64,000 nucleotides of DNA from Antarctobacter albus (GTDB taxonomy: Bacteria > Pseudomonadota > Alphaproteobacteria > Rhodobacterales > Rhodobacteraceae): assembly GCF_900101505.1 (NCBI RefSeq), contig NZ_FMZI01000004.1, forward strand, positions 51,660 to 115,659. Reading direction: 5' to 3'. The stretch's first letter is position 1, and each line of letters starts with the position of its first letter. The notes below the pieces were generated by a model that was given only the letters and a program-made list of their open reading frames with translations, ran no database searches and was not told the origin of the DNA. Both the position numbers and the translations under genes were made by a program. Below, piece after piece: positions 16,641 to 25,308 of the stretch.

Positions 16641-18691
16641 GTGCTGCGCTCCAGGATCAGGGTCAGGTAGGGATCGACGCGCGCCGTCATCCCCGACGGA
16701 ACGACAGTGGTCGTATCGAGCTGGTCGATGATCGCAGGCCCTTCGATCAGGTTGCCCGGTTTCAAAAGGGTGCGATCATAGATCGGCGTCTCGGCGAAGC
16801 CGCCCGCCTCGCGCATCCAGACCGGGCGTTGGCCGGTCTGCGCGGCAGAGGCATCTGGCCCTGCGTCCGAAAATGCCGGCATCTGCGCCTTGGGCACGAC
16901 GCCGGTGGCCTGCAGCCGATAGGTCACCATCTGGATCGCGTCACCCTCGGCCACGAAACCGTAAAGCTGTTCGTGCCGGGCCAGAAACCCCTCGCGCAGC
17001 GCGTCTAGGCTGTGCTCGTCGATCGGCCCCTCCGGCAGATCCACGGCGATCTCGTAGTTCTGACCAGCATAGCGCATATCGACGCGCGAGTTCAGCCCCT
17101 GCGCCTCGGGCGCTATGCCTTCGCGGGCGAACCAGTCCCGCGCCTGACGCGCCAGCCCCTCAAAAACCTCGGCCAGATCGGCGGGCTCCGCCTCATCCAG
17201 CAGCCGGATCTGCGTCGCCGCATAGTCCGTCCGAAGGTCGGTCATCAAAAGGCCCAGCGCGCAAAGCACGCCCGGCGTGCGCGGGATCAGGATGCGGTCC
17301 ATGCCCAGCTCCGCCGCCAGCCGCGCCGCGTGGACCGGCCCGGCACCACCGAACGCCACCAGCGCATAGTCGCGCGGATCATGCCCGCGCTGGACAGAGA
17401 TCAGCCGGATCGCCTTGGCGGTATTCGCCGTCACGATATCGAGGATGCCGTCCGCGGTCTCCATCACGCCCAGGCCCAGACGGCCGGCCAACCGCTCCAC
17501 CGCCGTTACCGACAGGTCACGGTCGATGGACATCTGCCCGTTCAGCAGCGCCTTGGGGTTCTGGGTCTGCAGGACGACATTTGCATCGGTCACAGTCGGT
17601 TCCTCGGTGCCCAGACCATAGCAGGCGGGTCCGGGATGGGCGCCAGCGCTGCGCGGCCCGACCTTCAGCAACCTGCCGCTGTCCACATGGGCGATCGACC
17701 CGCCCCCGGCGCCCACGGTGTGAATGTCCAGCATCGGCGCCTTGAGCGGGTAGCCATGCACCTCGGCCTCTGCCACCACGCGGCACCTGCCGCCCTCCAG
17801 CAGCGCCACGTCCGAACTGGTGCCGCCCATGTCGAATGTAATCAGGTTGCCGATGCCGGTCATGGCCCCCAGCGCCTGCGCCGCGACGACACCGGTCGAG
17901 GGGCCGGACAGGACCGTCCGCACCGGCAAACCCGCCGCCTGATCGAACCCCGCCACGCCGCCATTCGACTGGGTCAGATGCGGCGTGACCGGCAGGCCTG
18001 CCTCTGCCAGACGGGTTTTCAATGCGGTGACATAGGTCCGCATCACCGGCCCCAGGTAGGCATTGACCACGGTCGTGGACAGGCGTTCATACTCGCGGAA
18101 CTCGGGCGCCACCTCGTGCGACAGCGCAAGGAAAGCCTCGGGGAATTCCTCGGCCACGATCTCGGCGGCGCGCCGTTCATGCGCCTCGGACAGGAAGGCA
18201 TAGAGAAAGCTGACGGCGATGGACTCGACCCCCGCCGTGCGCAGCTGCCTGACCGCCTCGCGCAGCGCCGCCTCGTCCAGCGGCACTTCGGTGCTGCCAT
18301 CCCCCCGCAGGCGTTCGGGCACACCGATGCGCAGATCCCGCGTGACAAGTTCCTGCGGCTTGTCCGCGTTCATGTCATAGAGGTGCGGGCGTTTCTGCCG
18401 ACCGATGACCAGCAGGTCACGGAAGCCTTCGGTGGTGATCAGGCCCGTCCTGACGCCCCGATGCTGGATCAGTGCATTGGTTGCAACCGTGGTGCCGTGC
18501 CCGAAAAAGCCGACATCCCGCGCCGCGATCCCGGTCCGCGACAGCCCTTCGGCAAAGGCCTGCGCAATCCCGCGCGAGGGGTCGTCCGGGGTCGAGCTGA
18601 CCTTCCAGATATGAACATCGCCCCTGTCTTCGTCGATCAGGCAGACATCCGTGAATGTGCCGCCAGAATCGATGCCGATGCGCCAGGCCAT
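16637..18691 (-). CDS. hyuA: Hydantoinase A / oxoprolinase alpha-subunit family protein
   Basis: The 684-residue protein begins with the ASKHA-type ATP-binding segment RIGIDSGGTFTDVCLID and has a second FDMGGTSSDVALLEGG motif, both typical of HyuA. It should supply the ATP-dependent half of the cyclic-amide hydrolase with HyuB. It is the first gene of the hyuA-hyuB-iclR operon. Whether this operon serves the same substrate as the peptide-type importer next door is inference from position. Confidence 0.9.
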   Translation of the reverse strand: MAWRIGIDSGGTFTDVCLIDEDRGDVHIWKVSSTPDDPSRGIAQAFAEGLSRTGIAARDVGFFGHGTTVATNALIQHRGVRTGLITTEGFRDLLVIGRQKRPHLYDMNADKPQELVTRDLRIGVPERLRGDGSTEVPLDEAALREAVRQLRTAGVESIAVSFLYAFLSEAHERRAAEIVAEEFPEAFLALSHEVAPEFREYERLSTTVVNAYLGPVMRTYVTALKTRLAEAGLPVTPHLTQSNGGVAGFDQAAGLPVRTVLSGPSTGVVAAQALGAMTGIGNLITFDMGGTSSDVALLEGGRCRVVAEAEVHGYPLKAPMLDIHTVGAGGGSIAHVDSGRLLKVGPRSAGAHPGPACYGLGTEEPTVTDANVVLQTQNPKALLNGQMSIDRDLSVTAVERLAGRLGLGVMETADGILDIVTANTAKAIRLISVQRGHDPRDYALVAFGGAGPVHAARLAAELGMDRILIPRTPGVLCALGLLMTDLRTDYAATQIRLLDEAEPADLAEVFEGLARQARDWFAREGIAPEAQGLNSRVDMRYAGQNYEIAVDLPEGPIDEHSLDALREGFLARHEQLYGFVAEGDAIQMVTYRLQATGVVPKAQMPAFSDAGPDASAAQTGQRPVWMREAGGFAETPIYDRTLLKPGNLIEGPAIIDQLDTTTVVPSGMTARVDPYLTLILERST

Positions 18692-19022
18692 CGCCCCACC
18701 CCGTCTTCGTTACCGTCACCCGCCGGTCTAGCGCGAGACCTGACACAGACGAAGACAAGACCATTTATCGGATCATTTTTCCTCTATTGATCCTATAATC
18801 GGATTTTGAGCGGTGAAGATTTATTCCTTGAGCAGGTTTCCCGCCACCGCCCCCCCGGTTCGTGACCACCTGGATCGGCAATCGCCCCAAGGCATCCCCG
18901 GAACGCGTACCCGGGGTGCGCGCCGGATTACATCAACAAACGGCGGTAAACGCGCCTTCATCACCTGAGTGGGTGCCGCACACGGCCCACCCCCGACACC
19001 CCTCCCGGGACGGTTTCAAGCA
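18692..19022. other. Intergenic region upstream of hyuA
   Basis: No gene is supported in these 331 bases. The half next to hyuA is AT-rich and probably holds the promoter. It contains direct repeats ATCGGAT at 18767-18773 and 18798-18804, and the inverted pair GGATCA/TGATCC at 18770-18775 and 18788-18793. The rest is GC-rich, and nothing clear is seen near the DUF2478 gene end. Confidence 0.6.
18767..18804. promoter_or_regulatory. Repeat pair upstream of hyuA, candidate IclR site
   Basis: ATCGGAT occurs twice 31 bases apart, about three helical turns, and GGATCA/TGATCC form an inverted repeat with a 12-base spacer within the same stretch. This is about 75-115 bases upstream of the hyuA start. 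Assignment to the IclR protein is inference. Confidence 0.4.
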
Positions 19023-19550
19023 TCACGCAACCATGTCCTCGGATGCGTCCAGCGCCTTCAATGCCCAGCTGGTCAAGGCTTCGATAGAGGGGTCACAACG
19101 GTCTGCCAATCCACCGGCAAAGTCCTCGAAGGCTTGCTCGTTCATCGCGTTCAGGCCAACCACGACCGGGATGTCATCCGCAACGGCGCGGGCAAGCACG
19201 TCGCGGAAACCTCGGCCCGCCGCTTCCTGCTTTCCGAACTTGTTCAGGACGATGAGGTCTGCGCCTGCGGCCAGGGACGTTTCGACGGCCGCCACGGACA
19301 ATTCGAGGTTTTCGGGATCGAGCCGGCAACCGCGCGAAGCACTGCCAAGGTTCTGGGATATCCGAAAAACCGGTCCGTCGGGCAGAGCCTGCACGTCCAT
19401 GTCGCAGGGATGGTCGCCTTCACGTTCGGTGTTGATTTGCACGAGGCCACGCACCTTGTACCCACGCGCCAGCATCTGCTGAGCAAAGGCGTACAGCAAT
19501 TCATCGGTATCGCCACGTCCGGGCATGATGAGGGTCGCGATCTGAGTCAT
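19023..19550 (-). CDS. DUF2478 family protein
   Basis: The 175-residue protein resembles DUF2478, a P-loop-related family without known function that is often found near molybdenum genes. It starts with MTQIATLIMPGRGDTDELLYAFA and carries a hydrophobic LIVLNKFGKQEAAGRGF segment that may be the Walker B-like strand. A classical GxxxxGK[ST] loop is not evident. It is the last gene of the nar operon, 8 bases after moeA. A role in molybdenum cofactor handling for NarG is inference. Confidence 0.7.
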   Translation of the reverse strand: MTQIATLIMPGRGDTDELLYAFAQQMLARGYKVRGLVQINTEREGDHPCDMDVQALPDGPVFRISQNLGSASRGCRLDPENLELSVAAVETSLAAGADLIVLNKFGKQEAAGRGFRDVLARAVADDIPVVVGLNAMNEQAFEDFAGGLADRCDPSIEALTSWALKALDASEDMVA

Positions 19551-19558
19551 GGGTCATC

Positions 19559-20830
19559 TCAACTTTCTTCGAAAGGCAGGAATTCGAGCAACATGCTCGT
19601 ATCGATCTGGTCGGCCTCCGACGGCAACAGCAACAGGCCGTCGGCGTCGGCAAGGGGGCTGACCCGACCGGAATAGGTGGCCCCTTCGGCGGTGACCGTC
19701 GCGCGCCCGCGCAGGTCGAAACCGACGAGTCGCGCGGGACGCAATTCGCAGCGACCGGGCTTGTGGCGGAGGTTTACGGCGGACGACACGATCATCTTGC
19801 GCGGTTTGCCGGTGGCCCCTTGCAAGGCATCCACGATGGCACGGCCAAAGAGATGCCAGCCCACGAACGAGGCTTGCGGGTTGCCCGGCAACCCGAGCCA
19901 GAGCGCGGTGCCGATGCGGCCGAAGCTGACGGGTTTTCCGGGCTTCAGGGCGACGCCCGCGAAGTGGAGACGGTCCCCGATCCGCTCGACAGCGCGCCGC
20001 AGGTAGTCCTCTTCTCCGACGGATACGCCCCCCGTGGTGACGATCAGGTCAACCGCCCCCGAGAGACGCTCCAGTTCGGCACACAACCTGCCCAGGTCAT
20101 CACCGATACGGGCCTTTTCCACGATGGAGACACCCGGCTGTGCGATCAGGGCCTCCAGCATCGGGCCGTTGACGTCATTGATTTTGCCCGGAGCAGCCTC
20201 CTGCCCCGGCGCGACCAATTCCGATCCGGTGATCAGAAGCGCAATGCGCAGCCTTCGGCGTACCCTGACTTCTGCCACTCCCGCGGCGGCCATCATGGCA
20301 ATGTCGCGCGGTCCGATGCGCCTGCCCGCGGGCAGAATGACATCGCCAGCCGCCATGTCCTCTCCGGCCCTGCGCACATTGGCCCCGACCGTGGGCAGGC
20401 GATCAAAGCGGGCGATGCCGTTACGCAGGGTGACGTGTTCTTGTGCCACCACCGCGTTTGCCCCGGCGGGCAGCGGCGCGCCGGTAAAGATCCGCACCGT
20501 CGCAATACGATCAAGCTGTGCAGGGGCGTCCCCGGCGGCGGTCCGGTCCACGACCGGCAGGATGCACGGACCCGGTCCGATCAGGTCCCCGCACCGCACG
20601 GCGTAGCCGTCGACCGCGCTATTGGCGAAGGGCGGCACATTCACCCGGGACATCACCGGTTCCGACAGACAACGCCCCAGGGCCTCGCCAATCGGCAGCA
20701 TATCCACCCCCGGCACCAGGGGGGTCTCTGCGGCACAGAGGGCAAGCGCCTCGTTCAACGACGTCAGACCGGGTGCCCCCTCGCTTTCATCGCAGCCGCA
20801 GGTGCGATCATTCAGGTCATGCAGCTTCAT
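19559..20830 (-). CDS. moeA: Molybdopterin molybdotransferase MoeA
   Basis: The 423-residue protein has the MoeA layout: PPFANSAVDGYAVR near residue 65, the GAPLPAGANAVV segment, the central LLITGSELV and TTGGVSVGEEDYLR, and the PGKPVSFG/LPGNP motif. MoeA inserts molybdate into adenylated molybdopterin. The N-terminus carries an extra short stretch with CGCDES that is not part of the core fold. It sits in the nar operon, so cofactor supply is tied to nitrate-reductase expression. Its start overlaps the carbonic anhydrase stop by 14 bases. Confidence 0.93.
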   Translation of the reverse strand: MKLHDLNDRTCGCDESEGAPGLTSLNEALALCAAETPLVPGVDMLPIGEALGRCLSEPVMSRVNVPPFANSAVDGYAVRCGDLIGPGPCILPVVDRTAAGDAPAQLDRIATVRIFTGAPLPAGANAVVAQEHVTLRNGIARFDRLPTVGANVRRAGEDMAAGDVILPAGRRIGPRDIAMMAAAGVAEVRVRRRLRIALLITGSELVAPGQEAAPGKINDVNGPMLEALIAQPGVSIVEKARIGDDLGRLCAELERLSGAVDLIVTTGGVSVGEEDYLRRAVERIGDRLHFAGVALKPGKPVSFGRIGTALWLGLPGNPQASFVGWHLFGRAIVDALQGATGKPRKMIVSSAVNLRHKPGRCELRPARLVGFDLRGRATVTAEGATYSGRVSPLADADGLLLLPSEADQIDTSMLLEFLPFEES

Positions 20831-21443
20831 GGCAGGCTCCTTTCTTCAGGTTGGGCAGACCAACCGAACATTCCAGATTGCGCAGCAACCCATCCCGCAA
20901 TCCATAGATCAGGCCGTGGAGGCGCACCGGTTGGCCATCGGCCCAGGCTCGGCGCATGATGGGTGTCTCGGCGACACGTGCGACGCCTTCGATCACGTTG
21001 AGTTCGGCCAGCCGGTCCCGGCGTTCCTCCATGTCCGTCAGCACGTCAAGTTCGGCCTGCGCCTGGCGCGCCAACCTCCGGATCGGTTCCAGCCAGTGAT
21101 CCGCCAGCCCGTGAGGAATATCCTCTGTCGCGGCGCGAATGCCGCCGCATCCATAGTGACCGCAGACGATGATCTCGCGGACCTTCAGCGCCTCGACGGC
21201 AAATTCCAGCGCGCTGAGCATGTTCATGTCGGACGAGTGGATCACGTTGGCGACGTTGCGATGGACAAAGACCTCGCCCGGGTCCAGCCCCGCCACCACG
21301 TTGGCGGGCACCCGGCTGTCCGAACAGCCGATCCAGAAGAATTCCGGCGTCTGCTGTGCCGCAAGCCCGGCGAAAAACCCGGGATCGGCGGCGCGACGCT
21401 CGGCCGACCAGGTCCTGTTCCTGTCCAGGAGATCGTTCAGCAT
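20817..21443 (-). CDS. Beta-class carbonic anhydrase
   Basis: The 208-residue protein shows the full beta-CA zinc site: Cys40 with the Asp42-Arg44 dyad in CSDSR, then His96 and Cys99 in GHYGC. It interconverts CO2 and bicarbonate in the cytoplasm. Length and motifs are normal. It lies inside the nar operon between the parvulin gene and moeA, overlapping moeA, which is an unusual partner for a nitrate reductase. Confidence 0.93.
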   Translation of the reverse strand: MLNDLLDRNRTWSAERRAADPGFFAGLAAQQTPEFFWIGCSDSRVPANVVAGLDPGEVFVHRNVANVIHSSDMNMLSALEFAVEALKVREIIVCGHYGCGGIRAATEDIPHGLADHWLEPIRRLARQAQAELDVLTDMEERRDRLAELNVIEGVARVAETPIMRRAWADGQPVRLHGLIYGLRDGLLRNLECSVGLPNLKKGACHEAA

Positions 21444-21496
21444 GGGCTTGCCACTCCCTGTGTTGTGAAGGTTGTCATCTCGTCCGCACCCGCGCC

Positions 21497-22303
21497 TCAG
21501 GGACAGTTGCCCAGATCGGCCCCGGTGATGTCGGCCTTTTGCGAAAGCGTGGTGACCAGGTCGCGGACCCCCTGCCCCCAGGCGCGCTTTTCCATCGCGG
21601 CGCGTAGCCGGGGCGCGACGGCCTCGAAGGGCAGCACGTCGCCTTCGGCACAGTCATCCATGCGAATGACATGCCAGCCGTGCCGAGTCCGCACCGGTTC
21701 GAATGTGATGTCGCCTGCGGACAAGGTACGCAGCGCAGCCTCGAATTCAGGCACCGTGTCGCCCGGACCGATCTGGCCAAGCATTCCGTCGCGATCCCTG
21801 GAGGGGCAATCGCTTTCCTGACGCGCGAGGCGCCCAAAGCTCTTGGGATGGCCCAGCACGCGGCCTGTCACGTCAATTGCACGGGCAAGGGCCCGCTTGC
21901 CCGCCTCCTCGTCCTGCGGGTCGCAGGCGAAGAGAATGTGCGAGACGCTCCACAATGGCGGAGCGCGGAACTTCGACGGATCGCGGGACCACTCGGCGCG
22001 CACCTCCTCTTCGGATGGCGGCGACACCTGCACCGCATCTTCGAGAAGGGCCCTTATGCGGACCTCGTTCCCGGTCTCGAACCGTCCCGGTTCGAGCTCT
22101 TGCGGATCTGCCGGGATCTCGCGCCGCTGGGCCTCTTGCAAGAGCAGCGCACGCACCGCCAGCGCATTGGCAGCCTTGCGCCAGGCAACACCGGGTTTGC
22201 CGCGCGGCGCTTCGTGGTTCTGGGCCTCGGCAGCGATGGCCGCCGAGGGGATGGTGGTGCCGTTCACGACGACATCGGGAAAGAGCGCATTCATCGTGGT
22301 CAC
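21497..22303 (-). CDS. Parvulin-type peptidyl-prolyl cis-trans isomerase (NifM-like)
   Basis: The 268-residue protein has a helical N-terminal half and a parvulin domain at about residues 135-240 (WSVSHILFACDP, LGQIGPGDTVPEFEAAL, RTRHGWHVIRMDD). There is no signal peptide, so it likely works in the cytoplasm. It overlaps narI by 4 bases. A foldase in this place may help mature the nitrate reductase, as such genes recur beside narGHJI in related bacteria. Confidence 0.87.
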   Translation of the reverse strand: MTTMNALFPDVVVNGTTIPSAAIAAEAQNHEAPRGKPGVAWRKAANALAVRALLLQEAQRREIPADPQELEPGRFETGNEVRIRALLEDAVQVSPPSEEEVRAEWSRDPSKFRAPPLWSVSHILFACDPQDEEAGKRALARAIDVTGRVLGHPKSFGRLARQESDCPSRDRDGMLGQIGPGDTVPEFEAALRTLSAGDITFEPVRTRHGWHVIRMDDCAEGDVLPFEAVAPRLRAAMEKRAWGQGVRDLVTTLSQKADITGADLGNCP

Positions 22304-23079
22304 TCCGCCGGTTGCGCCGCCGCATCCGACGAAGGCGCGGGCTTTGCCTGCGCGGTCGCCAAAGCCGCGCCACGTTCGGGCAGCGGAACCTGGCGGCGCG
22401 ACCGCACGATCTGGTATCCGGGCCGGGTAAAATAGCGCACCGGAACAGACAGCATGTGCACGAGGCGCGTGAACGGGAAGACGAGGATGATCGTCAGGCC
22501 CAACACGATGTGCAGCTTGAAGATCAGCGCCACGTCCGCGATGTGGCTGGCCGCCGCGCCATCAAGGGTAAAGATGCCCTGCGCCCAGGCCATGAACTTG
22601 ACCATCTCGTGCCCGTCGAGGTGCCCCAGCGAGGCGATGATGGTCAGCAGGCCCAGCACGAGTTGGGCCAGCAGCATGGCCAGGATGGCGATGTCGGCAA
22701 AGCTCGACGTCTTGCGGATGCGCGGATCGGTCCAGCGGCGGTGGAACAGCATGCCGCCGCCCACCAGCGCCATGATCCCGGCAATACCACCCGCGACTAC
22801 GGCCAGCGTCTGCTTGGCCCCGTGGCTGATCCCCAGCGCATCGAACACCCAGATCGGGGTCAGCAGCCCGACGAAATGCCCGGCAAAGATCACCAGCACG
22901 CCGACATGGAACAGGATCGACCCCATGACCAGCTGCTTGCGGCGCAAGAGCTGCGAGGAAGACGTCTTCCACGTGAAGGGATCGCGTTCGTAGCGCGCGA
23001 TAGAGCCGACGATGCCGATCGCCAGCGCGATATAGGGAAAGGTTCCGAAGAAAAACTGGTTCATCATGGCCTCCTTCAT
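22300..23079 (-). CDS. narI: Respiratory nitrate reductase gamma subunit (cytochrome b)
   Basis: The protein is 259 residues from the first ATG; a second ATG five codons in (MNQFFFG) is the more usual NarI start. Five membrane helices and the haem-b histidines (SILFHVGVLVIFAGHFVG and FKLHIVLGLT) are visible. NarI passes quinol electrons to NarH. The start overlaps the narJ stop by 4 bases. The C-terminal 25 residues are Ala/Pro-rich. Confidence 0.95.
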   Translation of the reverse strand: MKEAMMNQFFFGTFPYIALAIGIVGSIARYERDPFTWKTSSSQLLRRKQLVMGSILFHVGVLVIFAGHFVGLLTPIWVFDALGISHGAKQTLAVVAGGIAGIMALVGGGMLFHRRWTDPRIRKTSSFADIAILAMLLAQLVLGLLTIIASLGHLDGHEMVKFMAWAQGIFTLDGAAASHIADVALIFKLHIVLGLTIILVFPFTRLVHMLSVPVRYFTRPGYQIVRSRRQVPLPERGAALATAQAKPAPSSDAAAQPAE

Positions 23080-23783
23080 TCAGCCGGCGTCGCGGCGGGG
23101 GCGGAATTGACGAGAACGTCCATCTGGGCAAGCATGTCGCGCACCTGAGGACAGCCGGCGTTGGGATCGGGGCCGAAGACAACCTCGGATTCCTCCCAGA
23201 CCTGATCCAGCGCCTCCAGGTCGTTCGGGTCGACATCCGGCTGGTCCAGAAGTTCCGCCACCGCCTCGCGGTCGGCCTCGGCGCCCGACAGTTGCAAAAG
23301 GGCGGCGAACACGGCGCCATAGGGGCTGTCACGCCGGGCCAGCCGGGCGTTCAGCGCCTCAAAGATATGGGCCGCGTCCGCCAAGGTTTCCTGCACCTCG
23401 ACGAAGGGACGCGTGGACAGGAATTCCAACAGCACCGGCAGGTGATCGGGCAGTTCCGAGGTCATCGGGTCGAACCCGCCCGCGCGGTAGGTTTCGACCA
23501 GCGAGACCATCGCGCCGCCCCGGTCCCGGCTTTCGCCGTGCACATGTTCGAACAGGTTGAGCGACAAGGTGCGCGAGCGATCGAAGAGCATGACGAACTG
23601 CTCTTCGAGGTCATAGATGTCGCGCGTCGCCAGCTCATCGACCAGCGGGCGCAACGCGCGCCGCGCCGCCGCCGTCAACCGGGTGTCGGAGGCGAGAACA
23701 CCCCCGATTTCCGGCATCGCCGCCTGCAACTCGCGCGTCGGATAGCTGAGCAGCAGCGACAGGGATTTGATCGTGCGGTCCAT
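23076..23783 (-). CDS. narJ: Nitrate reductase assembly chaperone
   Basis: The 235-residue acidic helical protein belongs to the NarJ/TorD-like chaperones that hold NarG until the molybdenum cofactor is inserted. The recognisable stretch is LFDRSRTLSLNLFEHVHGESRDRG at about residues 65-88. It lies in the normal narGHJI order, one base after narH, and overlaps narI by 4 bases. Confidence 0.94.
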   Translation of the reverse strand: MDRTIKSLSLLLSYPTRELQAAMPEIGGVLASDTRLTAAARRALRPLVDELATRDIYDLEEQFVMLFDRSRTLSLNLFEHVHGESRDRGGAMVSLVETYRAGGFDPMTSELPDHLPVLLEFLSTRPFVEVQETLADAAHIFEALNARLARRDSPYGAVFAALLQLSGAEADREAVAELLDQPDVDPNDLEALDQVWEESEVVFGPDPNAGCPQVRDMLAQMDVLVNSAPAATPAE

Positions 23784-23784
23784 A

Positions 23785-25308
23785 TCAGCGCACCTCCTCG
23801 GGCATTTTCAGGGGACGTTTGGAACCACCAAAGAGCGAGCCCTTGGAGATGCCCGAAGAACAGCCATTGCCGTCGGTGAAGCCGCAACCGCCCTTGAGAT
23901 CATAGGCCTCTTCGACCTGCTCGCGGTGGGTGGTGGGGATGACGAAGCGATCCTCGTAATCGGCCAGGGCCATGATCTTGTACATGTCCTCGATCACCCG
24001 GCCCGACAGGCCGACGCGGGCGGCGATGGCCTCGTCGATGACGCCATCGACGGTCTTGGACCGCATGTAAGACCGCATCGCCAGCATCCGTTCCAGCGCG
24101 CTGACCACCGGGGCCTCGTCCCCCGCCGTCAGCATGTTGGCGAGGTAACGCACCGGGATACGCAGGTCATGGACGTTGGGCATTGCGCCATCGGTACCGA
24201 TCTTGCCGGCCTCGGCGGCGTTCTGGATCGGCGAGAGCGGCGGGATGTACCAGACCATCGGCAGCGTGCGGTATTCCGGGTGCAACGGAAAGGCGACCTT
24301 CCACTCCATCGCCATCTTCCAGACCGGGCTTTCCTGCGCGGCCTTGATCCAGTCCTCGGGGATGCCGTCGGCGCGGGCGGTCTCGATCACCACCGGGTCG
24401 TGCGGGTCGAGGAAGACGTCAAGCTGCGCGTCGTACAAGTCCTTTTCATGCGGCGCGTTGGCGGCTGCTTCGATCTTGTCCGCGTCGTACAGCATCACGC
24501 CCAGGTAGCGGATGCGCCCGACACAGGTTTCCGAACAGACGGTCGGGTTGCCGCTTTCGATCCGGGGATAGCACAGGGTGCATTTCTCGGATTTGCCGGT
24601 GGACCAGTTGTAATAGACCTTCTTGTAGGGACAGCCCGAGACGCACATACGCCAGCCGCGGCATTTCTCCTGGTCGATCAGGACAATCCCGTCCTCCTCG
24701 CGCTTGTAGATCGCCCCCGAGGGGCAGGACGCCGCGCAAGCCGGGTTCAGGCAGTGTTCGCACAGCCGGGGGAGATACATCATGAAGGTGTTCTCGTATT
24801 CCCCGTAGATCTCCTTCTGGATGCCTTCGAAGTTGTAATCCTGCCCGCGCTTCGAGAATTCACCGCCCAGGATTTCCTCCCAGTTCGGACCCTTCTCGAT
24901 CTTTTCGATCCGCTCGCCGGTGATCTTGGAATAGGGGCGCGCCGTGGGGAACGCCTCCATCTCCGGGGCGGATTTCAGGTGATCGTGGTCGAAATCGAAC
25001 GGCTCGTAATAGTCGTCGATCTCGGGCAGGTCGGGGTTGGCAAAGAGGTTCGCCGCGATCCGCCATTTGGATCCCTGCCTGGGCTGCAGCTTGCCGGATT
25101 TCGTCCGGGTCCAGCCGCCGTTCCAGCGTTTCTGGTTTTCCCAGTCGGTCGGGTAACCGGTGCCGGGTTTGCTTTCGACGTTGTTGAACCACGCGTATTC
25201 GACGCCGTCGCGTGTGGTCCAGACGTTCTTGCAGGTCACGGAACAGGTGTGACACCCGATGCATTTGTCGAGGTTCAGCACCATGCCGATTTGTGCGCGC
25301 ACTCTCAT
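23785..25308 (-). CDS. narH: Respiratory nitrate reductase beta subunit (Fe-S)
   Basis: The 507-residue protein has four cysteine clusters. The first is at Cys16/19/22/26 (CIGCHTCSVTC), then CEHCLNPACAASC, CRGWRMCVSGC (Trp in place of a cysteine, giving the 3Fe-4S centre) and CTLCYPRIESGNPTVC. It passes electrons from NarI to NarG on the cytoplasmic face. Length matches E. coli NarH. Start overlaps the narG stop by 4 bases. Confidence 0.97.
   Translation of the reverse strand: MRVRAQIGMVLNLDKCIGCHTCSVTCKNVWTTRDGVEYAWFNNVESKPGTGYPTDWENQKRWNGGWTRTKSGKLQPRQGSKWRIAANLFANPDLPEIDDYYEPFDFDHDHLKSAPEMEAFPTARPYSKITGERIEKIEKGPNWEEILGGEFSKRGQDYNFEGIQKEIYGEYENTFMMYLPRLCEHCLNPACAASCPSGAIYKREEDGIVLIDQEKCRGWRMCVSGCPYKKVYYNWSTGKSEKCTLCYPRIESGNPTVCSETCVGRIRYLGVMLYDADKIEAAANAPHEKDLYDAQLDVFLDPHDPVVIETARADGIPEDWIKAAQESPVWKMAMEWKVAFPLHPEYRTLPMVWYIPPLSPIQNAAEAGKIGTDGAMPNVHDLRIPVRYLANMLTAGDEAPVVSALERMLAMRSYMRSKTVDGVIDEAIAARVGLSGRVIEDMYKIMALADYEDRFVIPTTHREQVEEAYDLKGGCGFTDGNGCSSGISKGSLFGGSKRPLKMPEEVR

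Noticed and set aside
17012..18790. 592-codon open frame antisense to hyuA
   Set aside because: It is a shadow of hyuA; the ATPase motifs are on the - strand.
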